Source of the DNA: Sphingomonas sp.
Lineage (GTDB): Bacteria; Pseudomonadota; Alphaproteobacteria; Sphingomonadales; Sphingomonadaceae
Direction: 5' to 3'
DNA: 11,236 bases
NCBI GenBank assembly: GCA_030146605.1
Contig: JASLBO010000324.1
Span: 1-11,236, forward strand
Part shown: in pieces, positions 7,324 to 11,236 of the stretch
How the letters are laid out: each line of letters begins with the position of its first letter
How positions within the stretch are numbered: position 1 is the first letter of the stretch
Made by a program: the position numbers and the translations under genes
Notes under the pieces: generated by a model
Told to the model about the DNA's origin: nothing
Seen by the model: only the letters and a program-made list of their open reading frames with translations
Database searches by the model: none

Positions 7324-8624
7324 TGCGGCTGATTCCTGCAATTGCGTTGCTGCTGACAGCGGGGTCGCCCGCGACGGCGCAATTGTCGCCTGCCGAGAAG
7401 GTGATGGGGCGGACTGTCGATGCGCGGTACGAACAGTCGGTGGCGCTGCTTGGCCGGCTGGTCGACCAGAATAGCGGCACGCTGAACCTGGAAGGGGTCA
7501 CCAAGGTCGGCGCGATGATGCGCGCCGAGCTGGAGGCGCTCGGCTTCACGGTCAGCTGGAAGCCGATGGCGGAGGTGAACCGCGCCGGGCATCTGATTGC
7601 GGTCCATCGCGGCGCGGCGGGGCGCAAACGCGTCTTGCTGATCGGGCATCTCGACACGGTGTTCGAGCCGAGCTCGCCCTTCCGGAAGTTAGTCCGCAAG
7701 GGCAATCTGGCCGAAGGGCCGGGGGCAGGCGACGACAAGGGCGGAATGGTGGTGATCGTCGCGGCGCTGCACGCGATGAAAGCGGCGGGAACCCTCGACA
7801 AGGCCAATATCGAGATCGTGCTGACCGGCGACGAGGAGGATGCCGGCAGCCCGGCGGCGATATCGCGCGCGGATCTGATCGCCGCGGGCAAGCGCGCCGA
7901 CGTCGCGCTCGATTTCGAGGGGCTGGTCCGCCAGGACGGCCGCGACATGGGCTCGATCGCGCGCCGTTCGGTGACCGACTGGACCCTGACCGCGACCGGC
8001 AAGACCGGCCATTCCTCGCTGATCTTCACGCCCGCGCAGGGCGACGGCGCGATCAACGAACTGGCCCGGATCCTCGCTGCGTTCCGCAAGGAGCTGCCCG
8101 AGCCCAATTTGACCTTCAATCCCGCGGTGATCGCCGGCGGCGCGCGGGCTGCGATCGACGCGAGCGGCAACGCGACCGCGGCGGGCAAGACCAACATCAT
8201 CGCCGAGACCGCGACCGCGATGGGCGATTTTCGCACGCTGAGCGAAGAGCAGACGCATCGGGTGCGCGAGAAGATGGAGGCGATCGTCGCGGCGCATTCG
8301 CCGGGCACCGACGCCAGGATCAGCTTTGGCGAAGGCTATCCGGCGATGGCGCCGACCGAAGGCAACAAGGCGCTCCTGGCCAAACTCAACGCGGTAAATC
8401 GCGACCTCGGCCTCGCCGAGATGGCGCCGCTGGACCCGCTGAAACGCGGCGCTGGCGACATCTCGTTCGTCGCGTCCGATGTGGACAGCCTGGCCGGGCT
8501 CGGCGCCTATAGCACCGGCGATCACGCACCGGGCGAGACCGTCGACCTCGACAGCATCCGGCGGCAGGCCAAGCGCGCGGCGATCTTGATCACGCGGGCG
8601 AGCGGGGAACGCGCGACGCGCTAG
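7320..8624 (+). CDS. Secreted M20-family metallopeptidase (glutamate carboxypeptidase-like)
   Basis: This is a 434-residue di-zinc peptidase of family M20, nearest to the CPG2-type glutamate carboxypeptidases. A signal peptide (MMRLIPAIALLLTAGSPATA) sends it to the periplasm. All expected catalytic residues are visible: His110 and Asp112 in GHLDTVF, bridging Asp138 in GAGDDKGG, catalytic Glu172 and ligand Glu173 in TGDEEDAGSP, Glu200 in ALDFEG, and His402 in STGDHAPGE. The dimerisation-domain TGKTGHSS (His231) is also present. The spacing closely matches CPG2. The start at 7320 overlaps the receptor stop (ATGA), with GGAG 7 bases upstream inside the receptor gene; a second ATG follows directly. 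Its role is probably to hydrolyse a peptide or N-acyl amino acid brought in by the receptor. Cleaving dipeptides released by the S51 enzyme is an attractive but untested idea. Confidence 0.92.
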   Translation: MMRLIPAIALLLTAGSPATAQLSPAEKVMGRTVDARYEQSVALLGRLVDQNSGTLNLEGVTKVGAMMRAELEALGFTVSWKPMAEVNRAGHLIAVHRGAAGRKRVLLIGHLDTVFEPSSPFRKLVRKGNLAEGPGAGDDKGGMVVIVAALHAMKAAGTLDKANIEIVLTGDEEDAGSPAAISRADLIAAGKRADVALDFEGLVRQDGRDMGSIARRSVTDWTLTATGKTGHSSLIFTPAQGDGAINELARILAAFRKELPEPNLTFNPAVIAGGARAAIDASGNATAAGKTNIIAETATAMGDFRTLSEEQTHRVREKMEAIVAAHSPGTDARISFGEGYPAMAPTEGNKALLAKLNAVNRDLGLAEMAPLDPLKRGAGDISFVASDVDSLAGLGAYSTGDHAPGETVDLDSIRRQAKRAAILITRASGERATR

Positions 8625-8661
8625 GCCCGGTTGGGGAACAGATTGTACCTCGCGCTCCGGA

Positions 8662-9663
8662 TCAGGCGCGGGCGGGGCCTGTGCTGTTCCGCACGATCAG
8701 CTCGTGCGGCAGCGTCACCTGGCTCGTCGGGCTTTCGACGTCGCGCAGGATGTCGACGAGCAATTCGACGGTGCGCCGGCCGATCATGCCCTTGGGCTGC
8801 GAAATGGTGGTGAGTGCCGGCTGGAAGAAGCGGGCGAACGGCAAGTCGTCGAAGCCGACCACCGACACGTCGGCAGGGCAGGAGAGGCCCGCGGCGCCGA
8901 CCGCGCTGAGCGTCCCCATCGCCATCTCGTCGCTGAAGCAGAAGATCGCGGTCACCCCCAGCGCGAGCAGCGCGCGGGTTTGCTCGAAGGCGGAACTGGC
9001 GGAGTAATCGCCGGTACGCACCTCGAGGCTATCGCGCAGCCCGTGGCGCCCGGCGGCCTGCACGGCGCCGGACAGGCGATCGCGGCTGATCGGGCTGATC
9101 GGCGGTCCGGTGATGATGCCGATGCGGCGATGGCCGAGCCCGATCAGATGCTCGACGGCATCGTCGCTTGCCGCGGCATTGTCGATATGGACGCTCGGCA
9201 CGCCGAGCTCGGGGCTGTATTCGCAGCCGTTGACGATCGGGGCGGAGGCGCCCTGCCGCGCCAGCAAAGGTGCGAGGCTTTCGGGCAGGCGGTGCCCGAG
9301 GAAGATCAGCCCGTCGACTTCGCGGCGCGAGAGCATCTCGGCATATTGATCCTCGACCTGCGGATCGTGGCGAGTGTCGCCGACCACCACGGCATAGCCC
9401 GCGTCGCGGGCGGCTTCTTCGGCGCCGCGGATAACGCTCGCGAAGAAGGGGTTGGAGATGTCGGGCACGGTCAGCAAGATCTTCGCGGCGCGCAGCGTGC
9501 GCAGTGTCCGCGCCGCGACGTTGGGCGTATAACCGAGCGACTGGACGACTTCGAGCACGCGCTGGCGGGTCTGCTCGGCGACGCGCTCGGGCCGGCTCAG
9601 CACCCGCGAAACGGTGGCGGTGGACACGCCGGCCATCGCGGCTACTTCGATGATCGTCGGCAT
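8662..9663 (-). CDS. LacI-family transcriptional regulator
   Basis: This 333-residue repressor has the standard LacI/GalR layout. Residues 3-25 form the helix-turn-helix (TIIEVAAMAGVSTATVSRVL), residues of about 45-57 form the hinge with NVAARTLRT, and the remainder is a periplasmic-binding-protein-like effector domain (LLTVPDISNPFFASVIRGAE, then GLIFLGHR, GHRRIGIITGPP and VSVVGFDDLPFARFF). It starts the divergent gene pair with the NHS-type transporter, and a GAAGG ribosome binding site lies about 5 bases before the ATG. It probably represses the transporter-isomerase operon, and perhaps itself, through the inverted repeat between them, with a sugar as inducer. Its 3' end converges with the M20 gene, 37 bases apart, and no clear terminator hairpin was seen there. 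Confidence 0.94.
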   Translation of the reverse strand: MPTIIEVAAMAGVSTATVSRVLSRPERVAEQTRQRVLEVVQSLGYTPNVAARTLRTLRAAKILLTVPDISNPFFASVIRGAEEAARDAGYAVVVGDTRHDPQVEDQYAEMLSRREVDGLIFLGHRLPESLAPLLARQGASAPIVNGCEYSPELGVPSVHIDNAAASDDAVEHLIGLGHRRIGIITGPPISPISRDRLSGAVQAAGRHGLRDSLEVRTGDYSASSAFEQTRALLALGVTAIFCFSDEMAMGTLSAVGAAGLSCPADVSVVGFDDLPFARFFQPALTTISQPKGMIGRRTVELLVDILRDVESPTSQVTLPHELIVRNSTGPARA

Positions 9664-9703
9664 CGGACCTTCATGTAGGGTGTTGCGCGGCGTGTCGACC
9701 GGT

Positions 9704-9729
9704 ATCCGATGTAATCCTTTACATCGGAT
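9704..9729. promoter_or_regulatory. Probable LacI-type operator (11-bp inverted repeat)
   Basis: The arms ATCCGATGTAA (9704-9714) and TTACATCGGAT (9719-9729) are perfect reverse complements with a 4-base spacer TCCT. The 14-bp core TGTAA-N4-TTACA has the size and symmetry of LacI/GalR operators, except that the usual central CG step is absent. The right arm overlaps TTTACA (9718-9723), a good -35 match for the plus-strand operon, with a weak TAGCCT at 9741-9746 after 17 bases. Binding there would block polymerase. The repeat lies between the lacI-type gene and the transporter gene. Confidence 0.75.
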
Positions 9730-9791
9730 TGCGACGTGCTTAGCCTGCGATTCGACAGGCAGGAAAACTGCACAACAGGGGAGGGCTGCGC

Positions 9792-11042
9792 ATGGCCGTT
9801 GCGGAAGGTGCGTCGAGGGTTGGCGGCGGTTCGCCGTCGGGCATGCTGACCGGGCGCTTGAGTGCGCTGATGTTCATGCAGTTTTTCGTCTGGGGCGCCT
9901 CGGCCGCCACGCTCGGCCTCGTCATGCAGACGGTCGGGGTCGGCAATCTGATCGCCAACGCCTTTTCGGTCGGACCGATTGCGTCGATCGTCGGATCCTT
10001 CCTGCTGGGCATGGCCGCCGCGCGTTATTTCAGCCCGAAAATGCTGATGGTGGTGCTCCACCTCGTCGGTGGCGTGATCCTGTTCTTCCTGCCCTCGCTG
10101 CTGACGCCCGAAAACGGCACCACCTTCGTCTGGGTGCTGCTCGGCTATATGATCCTCTATATGCCGACCGTCGGGCTCGCCAACACGATCGCGCTCAAGA
10201 GCTTCGGCGACCGGGTCGACAATTTCCCCTTCGTGCGCGCCTTCGGGACGATCGGCTGGATCGCGGCCGGGCTGATCATCGGCTGGGCAGGGCTTTCCGC
10301 CAGCCCCGAGATCTTCCGCGTCGCCGCAGTCGTTTCGATCGCGCTGGGGCTGTACAGCCTGACCCTGCCCAACGTTGCGCCCGATGCGCCGAGCGGCGAA
10401 GGCGTGCTGCGCCAAGTGTTCTGCGTCGACGCATTCGGGCTGCTTGGCCAGCGCTCGTTCCTCGTCTTCATTGGCTGCGCGACTTTGATCTCGATCCCGC
10501 TGGCGATGTATTATGCCTATGCCTCGGCCTATCTCGGCGCGGTCGGCATCTCCAATGTCGGCGGCACGATGTCGATCGGTCAGATGTCCGAGCTCGCGTT
10601 CATGTTCTCGATGCCGTGGCTGTACCGCCGCTTCGGGGTCAAGCCGCTGCTGCTGGTCGGCATGATCGCATGGGCACTGCGTTATGCATTGTTCGCGATC
10701 GGCGACGGCGGCGACTCGCTCTGGGCAGTCTATCTCGGCGTGGCTCTGCACGGGGTGTGCTACGATTTCTTCTTCGTCGCCGGCGCGATCTATACCCAGA
10801 CTATCGCAGCGCCGAAGGGCGTCAACGCGCAGGCGCAGGGAATGCTGACACTGTTCACCTACGGAGTAGGGATGCTGCTCGGTTCGCAGATCGGCGGCTT
10901 CCTCTATGCGCAGCTTCCCGCCCAGCCCAGCGTCGCGGACTGGCATCAGATGTGGTGGTATCCGGCGGTCGCGGCTGCGGTCATCGCGATCCTGTTCCAG
11001 CTGATCTTCCGCGACGACCGCAAGGCAGAGGCTGCCATATGA
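9792..11042 (+). CDS. MFS transporter, nucleoside:H+ symporter (NHS)-like family
   Basis: This 416-residue inner-membrane permease has about 12 hydrophobic segments. The opening LSALMFMQFFVWGASAATLG and the later YMPTVGLANTIALK and FPFVRAFGTIGWIAAGLIIG, together with GVCYDFFFVAGAIYTQ, match the NupG-like NHS branch of the MFS. In many sphingomonads, xanthomonads and Bacteroidetes, such genes sit beside sugar isomerases and oxidoreductases rather than nucleoside genes, so the substrate may be a sugar derivative or glycoside. The start is supported by a strong GGGGAGGG at 9778-9785, 6 bases before the ATG. The TGA overlaps the next gene's ATG by 4 bases, which points to one coupled operon. Control by the divergent LacI-type repressor through the inverted repeat is likely. 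Confidence 0.9.
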   Translation: MAVAEGASRVGGGSPSGMLTGRLSALMFMQFFVWGASAATLGLVMQTVGVGNLIANAFSVGPIASIVGSFLLGMAAARYFSPKMLMVVLHLVGGVILFFLPSLLTPENGTTFVWVLLGYMILYMPTVGLANTIALKSFGDRVDNFPFVRAFGTIGWIAAGLIIGWAGLSASPEIFRVAAVVSIALGLYSLTLPNVAPDAPSGEGVLRQVFCVDAFGLLGQRSFLVFIGCATLISIPLAMYYAYASAYLGAVGISNVGGTMSIGQMSELAFMFSMPWLYRRFGVKPLLLVGMIAWALRYALFAIGDGGDSLWAVYLGVALHGVCYDFFFVAGAIYTQTIAAPKGVNAQAQGMLTLFTYGVGMLLGSQIGGFLYAQLPAQPSVADWHQMWWYPAVAAAVIAILFQLIFRDDRKAEAAI

Positions 11043-11236
11043 ACGCGATGAAGGGGCCGGGGATCTTCCTCGCACAGTTCATGGGCGATGCCGCGCCCTT
11101 CGACACGCTCGAGAATCTTGCCCGGTGGGCGGCGGGGCTTGGCTATGTCGGGGTGCAGATTCCGTGCGACCCGCGGTTGATCGATCTCTCGGTCGCGGCG
11201 GAGAGCCAGGATTATTGCGACGATCTGAAGGGCATG
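11039..11236 (+). CDS. Sugar phosphate isomerase/epimerase (xylose isomerase-like TIM barrel), 3'-truncated
   Basis: Only the first 66 residues are in the window. KGPGIFLAQFMGDAAPFDTL followed by LARWAAGLGYVGVQIP and DLSVAAESQDYCDDLKG matches the N-terminus of xylose isomerase-like TIM-barrel proteins annotated as sugar phosphate isomerase/epimerase (the AP-endonuclease-2 superfamily). Metal ligands lie further along the barrel, beyond the window. The start overlaps the transporter stop (ATGA); an in-frame ATG nine bases later is an alternative. No signal peptide is visible, so it should be cytoplasmic and act on whatever the transporter imports. The exact reaction cannot be named. Confidence 0.88.
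   Translation, partial: MNAMKGPGIFLAQFMGDAAPFDTLENLARWAAGLGYVGVQIPCDPRLIDLSVAAESQDYCDDLKGM

Noticed and set aside
8625..8661. Possible bidirectional terminator between the M20 and lacI-type genes
   Set aside because: The 37-base gap shows no stem with a T-tract on either strand.
9642..11075. 477-codon minus-strand open frame opposite the NHS transporter
   Set aside because: It is rich in Arg, Glu, Asp and His with no domain, and is antisense to a clear membrane protein with a good ribosome binding site.

Overview
The window looks like a piece of chromosome from a sphingomonad-type alphaproteobacterium (Sphingomonas or a relative). This is inferred from the high GC content, the strong GC bias at third codon positions (which leaves very long open frames antisense to real genes), and the gene families: a large TonB-dependent receptor, a LacI regulator beside an NHS-type sugar/nucleoside transporter, a GH5-like glycosidase and a secreted cyanophycinase-like peptidase. 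No RNA genes, CRISPR arrays or intact mobile elements were seen.

Layout. (1) Positions 1-1355 hold the 3' part of an MFS transporter whose start lies left of the window. It converges, 9 bases apart, with a GH5-like glycoside hydrolase on the minus strand (1365-2513), which has an 8-bp-arm dyad just before its start. (2) Positions 2514-2936 hold no intact gene, only the C-terminal third of a decayed IS5-family transposase. (3) Positions 2937-8624 form a divergent peptide-scavenging locus. On the minus strand a secreted S51/cyanophycinase-like peptidase is translationally coupled (ATGA overlap) to an Lrp/AsnC regulator. On the plus strand a 942-residue TonB-dependent receptor is coupled in the same way to a secreted M20 metallopeptidase. 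The 104-110 bp between the two arms is AT-rich and carries a perfect dyad and phased direct repeats, plausibly the regulator's target. (4) Positions 8662-11236 form a LacI-controlled sugar locus: lacI-type regulator on the minus strand, a strong 11-bp-arm inverted repeat in the divergent intergenic region, then an NHS-family MFS transporter coupled (ATGA) to a sugar phosphate isomerase/epimerase cut by the window end.

How the genes may work together. The central locus reads as outer-membrane uptake (TonB receptor), periplasmic endo-cleavage (S51 peptidase), further hydrolysis (M20 peptidase) and amino-acid-responsive control (Lrp/AsnC). Cyanophycin fragments or other beta-aspartyl/iso-peptide-linked material are the most natural candidate substrates, but the sequence alone does not fix this. 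The right-hand locus reads as inducible import and isomerisation of a sugar, polyol or nucleoside-like compound. The central locus is the best candidate for an under-described system.
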